A stretch of DNA of 64,000 bases, from NCBI GenBank assembly GCA_017307785.1, contig JAFKGI010000010.1:124001-188000 (forward strand), given 5' to 3'. Every line of letters starts with the position of its first letter. The first letter of the stretch is position 1. Source of the stretch: Vulcanimicrobiota bacterium. GTDB taxonomy: Bacteria; Vulcanimicrobiota; Xenobia; Xenobiales; JADMJV01. Under the pieces are notes generated by a model, which saw only the letters and a list, made by a program, of their open reading frames with translations, had not been told where the DNA came from and did not search any database. Positions 43,100 to 50,601 of this stretch are shown here, piece after piece. A program made the translations under genes and the position numbers.

Positions 43100-43393
43100 C
43101 TACTCGTCCTCGTCCTCGTCGTCCGCCTCTTCAGGAAGGGGCGGGGGGACGACACCGGGATGATCCTCTTCACTGAAGCCGGGGTAACCCCCGATATGGC
43201 GCGAGTGAATCAGGGCCAGAGCGACATTCTCCGGGACCATGACTTCTTTGCCACGCTTCACATAAAAGCACGTGCCGTTGATGATGACGGGGTGAGTGGG
43301 CGGGTCTTCTTTGGCGCGCACCAGGCGCACCGAGACCAGCTTCTGACCGCCAGCGGACTCTTTGGCCTTCTCGGCCTTGGGGGTTGCTGCCAT
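43100..43393 (-). CDS. Small acidic phage head protein, 97 residues
   Basis: The ATG at 43393 follows GAGGAG at six bases, deciding the start. The protein has a Lys/Ala-rich N-terminus, a central beta segment (VIINGTCFYVKRGKEVMVPE) and a strongly acidic end (EEADDEDEDE). Such small proteins after the capsid gene are often head accessory or decoration proteins. No known family is recognised with certainty. Confidence 0.6.
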   Translation of the reverse strand: MAATPKAEKAKESAGGQKLVSVRLVRAKEDPPTHPVIINGTCFYVKRGKEVMVPENVALALIHSRHIGGYPGFSEEDHPGVVPPPLPEEADDEDEDE

Positions 43394-43409
43394 TTGGAAC
43401 TCCTCTTCC

Positions 43410-43450
43410 AAATGCAAGAGCCCTCGGCGATTGCCAGGGCTCTTGCATTT
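43410..43450 (-). terminator. 15-bp perfect hairpin after the major capsid gene
   Basis: AAATGCAAGAGCCCT (43410-43424) and its exact complement (43436-43450) flank an 11-base loop, 20 bases after the capsid stop. On the minus strand the stem ends in TTT, so it is a weak terminator or an RNA-processing/stability hairpin. Confidence 0.7.
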
Positions 43451-43469
43451 TCACGGTATGTTTTGGGGG

Positions 43470-44438
43470 TTAGGGGCTGACGGAGTGCTCCACGCGCACG
43501 CCACAGAACTGGTTGGAAATGATGGTCTCGTAAGCCACCTTCCAGGCCAGGGTGCTGATCTGGTTGAGCGGGTCGGACGTGCCGGCGGAGCCCAGCTCCT
43601 TCAGGATCAACTCCACCGGCAATTCGGTGGCGTTGCCGTCCATCTCCGGATCGGTTCCACCCGATTCCTCGGCGTCGTAACTGGCCGTGGTATACCAGTT
43701 CTGGCCAAAGATCAGGGTGGAATAGACGTCGATACCGCTCGCGCCGGCGCCGGTGAACTTCCCGGTGGCCGTGCTGCGCAGGTAGCGAATGCCGTCCAGC
43801 TCGCCCTCTTCACCATTTTTCAGGTTGGTGTTGTTGACGTACTGGTTAGCGTTGAGCCAGCGGCTGTCTTTGCGCAGGTCATACAACGTGTTCGGGTGGG
43901 CGTAGGCGTAGTAGTAGCCCTCGATACGAAGCACGTTCGCGTTCTCGAGGGTGCGCTTTGCCTTCAGCCCTTCGTCGGCGCTGTATTTGTTGGCGGCCGC
44001 AACGGAAACTCGGTTGGCCACGCCACCGGCATACTGGACGTTGCTGCCGGCGTTCAGCACGTCGCAGGTGTAGGCGTCGATGGATCCGCCCGCCTGTTCC
44101 GCCATCACGGGCATCAGGTCGCCCAGCAAAGGATCGAAGGTCTGGGTCTTCACCACGTCGGTCAGCGTGACGAAATCGCCAAACTGCTTCATGGTCAAGT
44201 CCACGTATGCCGTGGTCAGCGCTTTGCCGGCCGGCGGGCTGCCCTCGGTCAGGGGGGTCTTATTGATGGCCAGCGCGCCCAGGCGCAACCAACGCATAAC
44301 CTTGCCCATACCCCGCGGGATACGGCCCTTCTGGCCGAACTGGGTGTGGATGAGAAGCGGCAGCAGCCGCTTCAGGAGCATTCGGGCGTAGAAAATCTGC
44401 ATCCCGATAGATAGGGTGGAACTGTCAGAGACTGGCAT
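43470..44438 (-). CDS. Major capsid protein, N4-gp56 family
   Basis: The 322-residue protein has N4-gp56 features: QIFYARMLLKRLLPLLIHTQ, KTPLTEGSPPAGKAL, TMKQFGDFVTLTDVV and later YAYAHPNTLYDLRKDSRW. This HK97-fold family forms icosahedral heads in podo- and siphoviruses. It follows the scaffold gene by 26 bases and is followed by a strong hairpin that may limit read-through. Length is typical. Confidence 0.85.
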   Translation of the reverse strand: MPVSDSSTLSIGMQIFYARMLLKRLLPLLIHTQFGQKGRIPRGMGKVMRWLRLGALAINKTPLTEGSPPAGKALTTAYVDLTMKQFGDFVTLTDVVKTQTFDPLLGDLMPVMAEQAGGSIDAYTCDVLNAGSNVQYAGGVANRVSVAAANKYSADEGLKAKRTLENANVLRIEGYYYAYAHPNTLYDLRKDSRWLNANQYVNNTNLKNGEEGELDGIRYLRSTATGKFTGAGASGIDVYSTLIFGQNWYTTASYDAEESGGTDPEMDGNATELPVELILKELGSAGTSDPLNQISTLAWKVAYETIISNQFCGVRVEHSVSP

Positions 44439-44464
44439 TGCTGCGGCTCCTCACTCTTTCTCGC

Positions 44465-45088
44465 CTAGTTGACCAGGCGCACTTTGCCGGACTTGACCAA
44501 GCGCTCGAGCTGCGAGAAATCCGCGTCGCTCATATTGCGCAGGTCTGCCGACTTGATGGTTTTTGCACCAGCCCCCGACCCGGCGGAGGTCGAACCTGCA
44601 CCAGTTGGGGTGGAACCTTGTGGGGCGTCGGTCTTGAAGAGGAAGGCTTTGGCAGCGGCCAGCGCCTCCACGGCTTTCTCAACGCCCTTGACGTTGCCGT
44701 CCTCGCCCAACTCGAGAGCATCGGAGGGAATGGCGCTGTAAGCCATGCCGAGATCCAGGCAGCCGCGCTTGGCCAGCTCCAGCTCTACAGCGCTGCGCTT
44801 CCGGCCCTCGTTGTAGCGGGTCTCGGCAGAGGTAGCGCGCTCGTTGGCCTTGTCGCGCTCCTTCTTGAGCTTCTCGGTTTCCGAGAGAGCGGCGTTCTTG
44901 CGCTCTTCGTCCGCAGCCGCGAGCGTGTCACGCTCTTTCTTAAGAAGGTCCCGCTCCTTGCGGAGCTTTTCCAGCTCCCCCCCCGATGACGGGTCGGCGG
45001 GGATCGGTGGGGGCGGGGGCTGCTGGCCCTTGTCCTCCGTCTTCGGGGGATCCGTTTTGGGGGGCTGTCCCGTTGCCAGGGGGTCCAT
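44465..45088 (-). CDS. Capsid scaffolding protein
   Basis: The 207-residue protein has a Pro-rich N-terminus (QQPPPPPIPADPSSGG), a long coiled coil (about 40-110, ELEKLRKERDLLKKERDTLA) and a short basic C-terminal helix (SQLERLVKSGKVRLVN). These features fit phage scaffolds that template procapsid assembly. The ATG at 45088 with GGAG upstream is preferred over an earlier start. It overlaps the portal 3' end by 149 bases in another frame. Confidence 0.75.
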   Translation of the reverse strand: MDPLATGQPPKTDPPKTEDKGQQPPPPPIPADPSSGGELEKLRKERDLLKKERDTLAAADEERKNAALSETEKLKKERDKANERATSAETRYNEGRKRSAVELELAKRGCLDLGMAYSAIPSDALELGEDGNVKGVEKAVEALAAAKAFLFKTDAPQGSTPTGAGSTSAGSGAGAKTIKSADLRNMSDADFSQLERLVKSGKVRLVN

Positions 45089-46514
45089 ATTTTTTGTTCT
45101 CCTCTGCGATGGTTTCCAACTCGTCCTCAGCTTTTTGCTCACTGGATTGGTCGAGTCGCTGAATTGCTTTAACTCGGGAGGTCAGGCCAGAAAGGACACG
45201 CTGAGACTCGATCTCGATCTGCTCTTTGGTGTCTTGAGGGAGGCCGTTTTGCCAGGCCAGCTCGGCATAGCGAGTGGGCGGTTTGACCTTTTCTTTGGCG
45301 CCGTCCGGAAACGTGATCTCCATCGCGTTTTCCGCAGCTAGCCAGTGGATGAGATAGATGAGTTCCTTCAGGATGGGGTCCCAGATGCGGACCTTCCGGG
45401 CGATTTTGGCCAGAGTGCGCTGAAAGCGGAACTTCATAGCGCGGCCGCTCTCAATGCTGCCGGCCTTGTCGGAACCGAAGATGGCCGGGGAGGTCTCGGA
45501 GAACTTGAAGATCAGCTCCTCGAGAATCTTGAGTTCACCCGTAGCCGGAATCAGCTGACCATCCCAGATGAGATACTTGAACACGTCGCCGTTCTCGGAC
45601 TCGTTCGGGATCTCGATGACGCCCAGGTCCTCAGACCGGATGCGGCCGTTCTTGTCTAGCACGCCTTCCGGCAGCAGCAGCTTCGGGTCAGAGTGTTTGG
45701 AGAGAACCTCGTGCAGCTCGGTCAGGCGTTGGTTGAACGCGTCGATCAGACTGGGCAGCCCGCCCGCCAGTTCGCTGATCCCGAAGAAGCGCGAACCGTG
45801 GCGCTGGTTGGGGATCGGGAAAATGGGGCTCCGACCATTCGGCAGGCTGTAAGTGCCCTTCTCGGGAGGGACCGGTTCATCGTCTGGATCCGGATAGGCC
45901 GCCGACAAGTCCACCTTGGTGGTCTTCTTGAACTTGACGATCCCGCAGTCTTCCACTTCCCAGGGTGTCCCCACGGGATTGCCCACCAGGTAACACTCTC
46001 GGGTGATCTGGCCCTTTTTGTAGCGGTCCACCCGCAGGTAAGTATCGATCCCGATGTGGACTTCCCAGGCCAGCGCCTCCTCCAGGATCTTCCTGTCGTT
46101 GTCACGGGAACGCAAACAGAAGTAATTGCAGGCCGGGATCTCCGTGACCACCGGCGTCTGCTTTTCGCTGGACCACTCCAGCAGAAGAACGGCGTCGCCA
46201 CGAAACGCCTGGGGCAGAGCGGCTTCGTTCAGCAACGCGAAGAGGTCGCAGTTCTTCAGCAGCTGGTCCAGCTGGCGCTGATCGTCGCCCACCGAGACAA
46301 TCGGAGGCTGACCGAAAAGCATGTCTGCGTTGACCTTGCAAATCAGGGAGCCCCAGTCGGCCCCGAGGTAGGTTTCGCCTGGGTCCAGGTCGGCAGATTT
46401 GTGGGCAAATGCCGTCAAAAAGTCGCCGTCGAAGATTTCCTCGTAATAAGCATACTTCGCCCGTCGCTCCGCATCTTCGCGGGTCGGCGGCCACAATTCG
46501 AAGTTAATCGGCAT
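44940..46514 (-). CDS. Portal protein
   Basis: The 524-residue protein has a typical SPP1/gp6-like portal body: the YLGADWGSLICKVNADMLFG start, QAFRGDAVLLLEW, RDNDRKILEEALAWEV and a helical SETSPAIFGSDKAGSIESGR stem region. Twelve copies form the DNA channel. The last 50 residues (PPGNGTAPQNGSPEDGG and onward) are disordered and encoded over the scaffold start. The gene begins right after terminase with no gap, as usual in phage head modules. Confidence 0.82.
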   Translation of the reverse strand: MPINFELWPPTREDAERRAKYAYYEEIFDGDFLTAFAHKSADLDPGETYLGADWGSLICKVNADMLFGQPPIVSVGDDQRQLDQLLKNCDLFALLNEAALPQAFRGDAVLLLEWSSEKQTPVVTEIPACNYFCLRSRDNDRKILEEALAWEVHIGIDTYLRVDRYKKGQITRECYLVGNPVGTPWEVEDCGIVKFKKTTKVDLSAAYPDPDDEPVPPEKGTYSLPNGRSPIFPIPNQRHGSRFFGISELAGGLPSLIDAFNQRLTELHEVLSKHSDPKLLLPEGVLDKNGRIRSEDLGVIEIPNESENGDVFKYLIWDGQLIPATGELKILEELIFKFSETSPAIFGSDKAGSIESGRAMKFRFQRTLAKIARKVRIWDPILKELIYLIHWLAAENAMEITFPDGAKEKVKPPTRYAELAWQNGLPQDTKEQIEIESQRVLSGLTSRVKAIQRLDQSSEQKAEDELETIAEENKKYGPPGNGTAPQNGSPEDGGQGPAAPAPTDPRRPVIGGGAGKAPQGAGPS

Positions 46515-48122
46515 TTACAGTCCCTTGGGCTTTTTCTTGAACGACCGGAACCTGTGGCTGAACTGCATGAGGTAGGCCAGAGCCTGGCTCATCGCGTCCA
46601 CCTGGTCGTCGGTCAGGAACATGGGGAAGGCGCAGACCTCTTGCAAGAAGAGGGGCACCCACTCCACAAAATCTTCAGGGATGAACACGTTCTGGTAGGT
46701 GTTCACGAGGGGGCAGACGGCCATGCCGCGGACGATCTTGTCAGCTCGAACCGGCACATCCACGATGCCAGCGATCTCTTTGCGCAGCTGGCGGATGACG
46801 TCCGGACCGGCGGCCTTGGCCTCGATCAGCTTGGTGCCGGCCATCGGGAAGAGGCTGGAGACGCGCTTCACGTTCTCCAACATCTGGTCGAACGTGAGCT
46901 TGGCGCGCACCTGGTAGAGGAGCCAGTAGTCGTCTCCCACCTGGCCCCAGACCTGGCCTACGCAGAAGCTCCGGCCGTTTTTGCTGCCGTAGGTGAAGTC
47001 CCAGGACTGGATCACCCGGTCGAAGGTCCAGGTCGCGTTCTTGCGCCGCCTCCAGACCCCGGTATCCGGGTCGCACACCAGCGGGCAAGCGTTGTAACTG
47101 AAGCGCTGGAACTTGTCGCGTTGGAATACGTTGCCGGCGACGTTGTGAGGGAACTGCTGGAAGACTCCCCAGAAGTCGTGCTGGTCGCGGGACTGCACCG
47201 CCTCCAGCTTGGCGCGGTTGTGCAGCGCGGGGCAGAGCGCCTCGCCAGGCTTGCGGCCCAGCGGGTCCTCTCCGAAATACTCTTTAGCGCCGGGCGGGAG
47301 GTGCTCGGGGTCCAGGGCCAGAGCCGGGAGGACCACCACCAGGAGATCCTCACCGATTCCCTGGAGTGCCTGCTCGTAGAGCCAGCCCGCGAGGTCGTCC
47401 TCGTGCCAGCGCGTCATCACCAGGATGAGAGCGCCGTCCGCGCTCAGGCGAGCTTCGGCGACCTGCTGCACCCAGCGCTTATGCTTCGCGCGGATGGTGG
47501 CGGACAGGGCCTCATCACCGTTCTTGATGGGGTCATCGATGATGAGCAGGTCGGCGGCTTTACCGTTGGCAGAGCCACCGATGCCCACCGAGTCCATTCG
47601 CCCGATGTTGCCCTTGTATCCGGGCGGACGCTTCAGGCGCCACTTGTGCTTAGCGGAGCTCCGTTGGTCAACCTCGACCCCGAAGATCTCCTTGCCCCAC
47701 TCCTCGAGAGTGTCGCGGACCTTCTCGCCCCACTCCGAGGCAAACTCTTTGTTGTAGCTGGCGAGGATGACGCGCAGCCAGGGGAAGTTCCCCAACATCC
47801 AGGCTACGAACCAGCGGCTCACCAGCTCGCTCTTGCCGTGCTGGGGCGGCATGCTGATGACTAAGCGCTTGACTTTGCCGGCGGCCACCAGTAGCAGCGC
47901 CCGCACCAACAGGATCAGGTGGGGGTAAGGGATCCACGTGCCCTTTGAGCAGTGGACGGCCAGGTGGGCCGGGCTAAGTCTTGGCCCTTCCTTTTGGAGC
48001 TTTCGGATTTGCTCCTGAGTCAGGTTTTTTGGCTGCGCGGCCCTTGGGTTTAGCCGGCGCTTTCCCGCTCGGCTTAGCCCCTGCCGGGGCTTTTCGCTTG
48101 GGGGCGTCAGTCGGAGGAGCAT
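46515..48122 (-). CDS. terL: Terminase large subunit
   Basis: The 535-residue packaging motor has an ATPase domain with Walker A SMPPQHGKSE, Walker B LLIIDDP and a motif-III-like VMTRWHEDDLAG. A C-terminal RNase H-like nuclease domain includes IQSWDFTYG (first Asp) and KLIEAKAAGPDV. The N-terminal 60 residues overlap the small-subunit gene by 149 bases; an internal start is possible, but the NLTQEQIRKLQKEGP stretch is protein-like. It cuts concatemers and pumps DNA into the head. Cos or headful mode cannot be assigned from sequence. Confidence 0.9.
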   Translation of the reverse strand: MLLRLTPPSEKPRQGLSRAGKRRLNPRAAQPKNLTQEQIRKLQKEGPRLSPAHLAVHCSKGTWIPYPHLILLVRALLLVAAGKVKRLVISMPPQHGKSELVSRWFVAWMLGNFPWLRVILASYNKEFASEWGEKVRDTLEEWGKEIFGVEVDQRSSAKHKWRLKRPPGYKGNIGRMDSVGIGGSANGKAADLLIIDDPIKNGDEALSATIRAKHKRWVQQVAEARLSADGALILVMTRWHEDDLAGWLYEQALQGIGEDLLVVVLPALALDPEHLPPGAKEYFGEDPLGRKPGEALCPALHNRAKLEAVQSRDQHDFWGVFQQFPHNVAGNVFQRDKFQRFSYNACPLVCDPDTGVWRRRKNATWTFDRVIQSWDFTYGSKNGRSFCVGQVWGQVGDDYWLLYQVRAKLTFDQMLENVKRVSSLFPMAGTKLIEAKAAGPDVIRQLRKEIAGIVDVPVRADKIVRGMAVCPLVNTYQNVFIPEDFVEWVPLFLQEVCAFPMFLTDDQVDAMSQALAYLMQFSHRFRSFKKKPKGL

Positions 48123-48525
48123 AGGTCAACAGGCCCAGGGCCAGTTCGATGAAGCCATCGTCCCCGAGGCGTTCTTTGAACTGTCTACCGAATGCGCCGA
48201 ATCCGCCTTCCTCTGGATCTTCCTCGGTTTTATTGAGGGCTGCGAGCGCCATGAGCGACGCTGCGCGAATCTTGTGGGACTGGTCGAGGAACTCGAGCGC
48301 CTGGCGGGGAGTGATCTCTTTCATCGACTCCAGCGCGGCCCGAGCCAGCGCCTGCATCCGTGATGCGACCATCAGCTGATTCTCGTGAAACTCTTGCTCG
48401 CTGGTGGCGCCGGGAGGCAGCTCCCCGATGGTGATCTTGACCGACCGAGTTTCCTCGCCAGCGCGGCGCTCTCGCATCAGGTCCTTCTGGTATTTCCGCC
48501 GTTTTTCGGGGTCCTGGTTGGGCAT
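47974..48525 (-). CDS. Terminase small subunit-like protein
   Basis: The 183-residue protein lies directly before terL. A helical body (residues 30-125: EFHENQLMVASRMQALARAA, then RQALEFLDQSHKIRAASLMA) is followed by a basic Lys/Pro/Ala tail (AGAKPSGKAPAKPKGRAAKK). This fits a DNA-recognising small terminase, although no clear N-terminal HTH is seen. The tail is unusual and probably disordered, and may bind DNA. Assignment rests on position and composition. Confidence 0.68.
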   Translation of the reverse strand: MPNQDPEKRRKYQKDLMRERRAGEETRSVKITIGELPPGATSEQEFHENQLMVASRMQALARAALESMKEITPRQALEFLDQSHKIRAASLMALAALNKTEEDPEEGGFGAFGRQFKERLGDDGFIELALGLLTYAPPTDAPKRKAPAGAKPSGKAPAKPKGRAAKKPDSGANPKAPKGRAKT

Positions 48526-48718
48526 TTAGGGCTCCTGGGGCCGTGTTAGGCCGGAATGGGCCTCCGGGCCTTATTTGGCGGGCCTGGGGCGGCCTGGCCC
48601 GTTAGGCTTCCGAAACTGTTAGCCCAGATGCATAAGTCCGTGCCGCGGGGGGCCCCAAGCTACCCCCCCTACCGAGAAGGGAGCCACCCCCTGGCCTTTC
48701 AGTGGCCTCCAGGCCTCT
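48526..48718. other. Gene-free stretch before terminase, candidate packaging site
   Basis: These 193 bases contain no supported gene on either strand. They hold many GGCCT/AGGCC boxes (GGGCCTCCGGGCC near 48557, TGGCCTCCAGGCCTC near 48703) and the GC-rich run CCGCGGGGGGCCCC (48643-48656). Packaging sites (cos or pac) are commonly next to or in the small-subunit gene, so this is a reasonable place. No promoter could be supported. Confidence 0.35.
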
Positions 48719-49120
48719 CTATTGGCCGCTCTGAGGCGCTTCAGGCTCGTTTAGGTCGTTTTCGTCCAACGGCGCAGACTGCACTGCAGGCCTTCTGACG
48801 GCCCTACCAGCCTCCAGGTCAAGCATATCCTGCAGGACGTCCTGAGCCCGTTTGAGGGTGAGGGTCCGGAGGGGGTCTCGAAGTTTGAGCTGAGCCTTGT
48901 AGGCCTTGCAGCACTGCTTCAGGTCGGCCAGGCGGTCACCCAGCAGCGCCTCCTGGACGCTCGCGCGGGGTGGGTGTCCACCGCACAACCCACACGGGTA
49001 GCCGTCCCACTGGCTCTCGGTCCGCCAGACTCTCGCTGAGCCGCCCCTGCAGCACAGGCAGGACGGATCGCAACCCCGGGTAGGCTGGTCGTCCTGAGGC
49101 AGGTCAGCCTGGGCTTGCAC
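48719..49120 (-). CDS. Phage protein with two Cys-pair zinc motifs, 133 residues
   Basis: The GTG at 49120 follows the previous TAG directly. Near the N-terminus are CDPSCLCCRGG and YPCGLCGGHPP, which make an HNH-less zinc knuckle or ribbon. A helical middle follows (LGDRLADLKQCCKAYKAQLK, then LKRAQDVLQDMLDLE). Acidic residues dominate the end. An HNH nuclease would be expected near terminase in many phages, but its His-Asn-His pattern is not visible here. It may help packaging or regulate late genes. Confidence 0.6.
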   Translation of the reverse strand: MQAQADLPQDDQPTRGCDPSCLCCRGGSARVWRTESQWDGYPCGLCGGHPPRASVQEALLGDRLADLKQCCKAYKAQLKLRDPLRTLTLKRAQDVLQDMLDLEAGRAVRRPAVQSAPLDENDLNEPEAPQSGQ

Positions 49121-49261
49121 CTACTCCTGCTCCTCGAACCAGGCCCATGCGTCACGGGCCAGGTCGCTCATGCTCAGGCCGAGGTGCTGGGTAGCACGGC
49201 GGATGGTCCCGCGGTCCTCCACGCTGCATCGTAGGTGACAGGTCTGATCTTCTTGAGCCAC
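49121..49261 (-). CDS. 46-residue ribbon-helix-helix-like protein
   Basis: A GTG at 49261 with GGAG six bases upstream opens a frame reading MAQEDQTCHLRCSVEDRGTI, then RRATQHLGLSMSDLARDAWA and a short acidic end. The beta strand followed by two helices (polar first strand, TIRRATQHLGLS turn) is similar to small ribbon-helix-helix DNA binders of the CopG/Arc type. Conservation cannot be tested here. It is the first gene after the -10 box and terminator at 49278-49334, so it could regulate the late operon it heads. Confidence 0.55.
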   Translation of the reverse strand: MAQEDQTCHLRCSVEDRGTIRRATQHLGLSMSDLARDAWAWFEEQE

Positions 49262-49274
49262 AATCACTCCAATG

Positions 49275-49303
49275 AAAAAGCCCGGGCTGGTGGGCTCGGG
49301 CTT
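49275..49303 (-). terminator. Intrinsic terminator ahead of the late gene block
   Basis: AAGCCCG (49303-49297) and CGGGCTT (49284-49278) pair around a 12-base loop on the minus strand and are followed by a run of T residues. It ends transcripts from the regulator genes upstream, or attenuates a promoter just before it (49329-49334). Confidence 0.72.
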
Positions 49304-49328
49304 AGATGGTCGCCCGCGTCAGGGCGTG

Positions 49329-49334
49329 ATTATA
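49329..49334 (-). promoter_or_regulatory. -10-like TATAAT box upstream of the late genes
   Basis: A perfect TATAAT is read on the minus strand. A -35 match is poor at normal spacing (ACTCGC at 17 bases), so the promoter would need an activator. The predicted start lies near 49322, about 20 bases before the terminator stem. Confidence 0.4.
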
Positions 49335-49386
49335 CAGGCAGAGTGTAGTACGCGAGTAACTGGCGCGCAACATGGCGAGATCACCA

Positions 49387-49605
49387 CTACCCCGGCAAAC
49401 GCCACCCCCTGGGTTGACCGTTCGCCCCCCTTACCCTGACCAAAGACCCCTTTGTGACCAAGGCTTTGAGATGAGTGTCGCCCGCCGTGCGTCGAATGCC
49501 CAAGTAGTCGGAAACCTCTTGCGCGGATGGACTGCAGTGGTAGGTGGTGATGTAACCGGACACATATGCCAGCACTTGCTCTTGCCTGGCAGTGAGCTTA
49601 ATCAT
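49387..49605 (-). CDS. LexA-like winged helix-turn-helix protein
   Basis: The 72-residue protein (MIKLTARQEQVLAYVSGYIT, then SPSAQEVSDYLGIRRTAGDT) closely follows the N-terminal DNA-binding domain of LexA, including the recognition-helix region. The self-cleavage and dimerisation domain is missing. It could act as a phage repressor, activator or LexA antagonist. The ATG overlaps the upstream stop as ATGA; a longer frame is rejected. A terminator follows about 85 bases after its stop. Confidence 0.72.
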   Translation of the reverse strand: MIKLTARQEQVLAYVSGYITTYHCSPSAQEVSDYLGIRRTAGDTHLKALVTKGSLVRVRGANGQPRGWRLPG

Positions 49606-49868
49606 GGCCGACCGACCAGGCCCAGTGGAGCTGCCGGGTGAGGAATGGGCTTGCCCACGGATGCGAGGTAGCAGTTTCTGCAGCACGCCACCCAGTAGGG
49701 CATTGAAGGGAAGAAGTCGGTTTTCACAACTGTCTCCAGGCGGGTCTTCTTGGTGCAGTAGCTGCACGGCCGCCGGTAGCCACGGGGCTTGCGTCGTTCC
49801 TGTAACACCTTCGCCGCGAGCTGAACGCCTGGCGGCACTTCGATTTTCACTGCTCCTAATCTCTTCAT
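49602..49868 (-). CDS. Small four-Cys zinc-binding phage protein
   Basis: The 88-residue protein contains CSYCTKKTRLETVV and ACCRNCYLASVGK, a likely zinc ribbon with basic surroundings. It starts MKRLGAVKIEVPPGVQLAAK. Coupled to the LexA-like gene by ATGA, it may partner with it or bind RNA or DNA. No family name is assigned. Confidence 0.6.
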   Translation of the reverse strand: MKRLGAVKIEVPPGVQLAAKVLQERRKPRGYRRPCSYCTKKTRLETVVKTDFFPSMPYWVACCRNCYLASVGKPIPHPAAPLGLVGRP

Positions 49869-49879
49869 CTCAGGTCCTT

Positions 49880-50308
49880 TCAGTTTGCGTTACAAGTCTT
49901 ACAGGCGGCGTGCTTGCGGCAAAGGTGGGGCGGGTCGCACTCTCCAAACTCGCAAGGAGAGTCGCAGGCGGCGCAGTAGGGCTGAGTCGCAAGGCCAAAT
50001 GGCACCGGGCCGAGCCCGTCCTGCCGGTCAATCTCATAGGTGCCATCGGGACTCTTTACGGCGGTTTGCTCTCCTGGGTGAGAAGTGGCCACCCAGTCCT
50101 TGATGGCTTGCGCTATGACGTGGTCAAGCTGGCGCAGCAAAGTCGGGCTTTTGCCGGCGTAGACCCATACCGACACAGGTCCGTGGTCACGGCAGCGGCA
50201 GGCGAAATTTATGCCTGGTGTCTCCACCTGGCCGAGTAACTCCAGCACGTCTGCGCTGAGTTCTCCGCCGGCGTCTTTGGATGTGGCGATTTGCTGGCCA
50301 AAGTTCAT
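49880..50308 (-). CDS. Cys-rich phage protein, 142 residues, unknown
   Basis: The protein starts MNFGQQIATSKDAGGELSAD and has a Cys-rich C-terminus (YCAACDSPCEFGECDPPHLC, then RKHAACKTC), probably binding one or two zinc ions. The central part is a small alpha/beta domain (VWVYAGKSPTLLRQLDHVIA). It is in the same strand and block as the other zinc-ribbon genes, with 11 bases before the next gene. No function known. Confidence 0.58.
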   Translation of the reverse strand: MNFGQQIATSKDAGGELSADVLELLGQVETPGINFACRCRDHGPVSVWVYAGKSPTLLRQLDHVIAQAIKDWVATSHPGEQTAVKSPDGTYEIDRQDGLGPVPFGLATQPYCAACDSPCEFGECDPPHLCRKHAACKTCNAN

Positions 50309-50331
50309 TGTTCAGGTCCTCTCATCTCGTA

Positions 50332-50601
50332 CTAAATCTCCGGATGGCCAGCTTTGAGCTTCCGGTCAATTTCAAGAATATTCTCAGCCAACTCCAGCCA
50401 GTCAGACCAGGAGCCCTCTGCCACAGCGCTATCACCATTGCGGGGGCTGTAAGCCACCCACCAGTTCTCCATCCACTCGGCCTTCTTGCAGGCCAGGCGT
50501 CTGCCGCCACCGTCGATAAAACTCCGGTCCACAGGTTCCTTGGAGTTGGGGTTGGGGTTGGGGTTGGGGTTGGGGGAATGATGGTCAGGATTGATGGTCA
50601 T
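50332..50601 (-). CDS. Small phage protein with (Asn-Pro)n repeat start
   Basis: The 89-residue protein begins MTINPDHHSPNPNPNPNPNS, encoded by five TTGGGG hexamers on the plus strand. The rest is helical (NWWVAYSPRNGDSAVAEGSW, then LELAENILEIDRKLKAGHPE). It overlaps the upstream gene by 17 bases. The hexamer repeat keeps frame whatever its copy number, so it may vary in length without loss of the protein. Function unknown. Confidence 0.55.
   Translation of the reverse strand: MTINPDHHSPNPNPNPNPNSKEPVDRSFIDGGGRRLACKKAEWMENWWVAYSPRNGDSAVAEGSWSDWLELAENILEIDRKLKAGHPEI
50548..50576 (+). repeat. (TTGGGG)5 hexamer repeat, G-quadruplex-prone
   Basis: Five G-runs of four or five G are separated by TT at 50548-51, 50554-57, 50560-63, 50566-69 and 50572-76. 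This is enough for a G-quadruplex on the plus (non-template for minus genes) strand. It encodes the Asn-Pro repeats of the minus gene. Confidence 0.8.

Noticed and set aside
45693..47864. Long plus-strand open frame of 723 codons
   Set aside because: It is antisense to portal and terminase, which have clear motifs; its composition is that of a GC-rich shadow frame.
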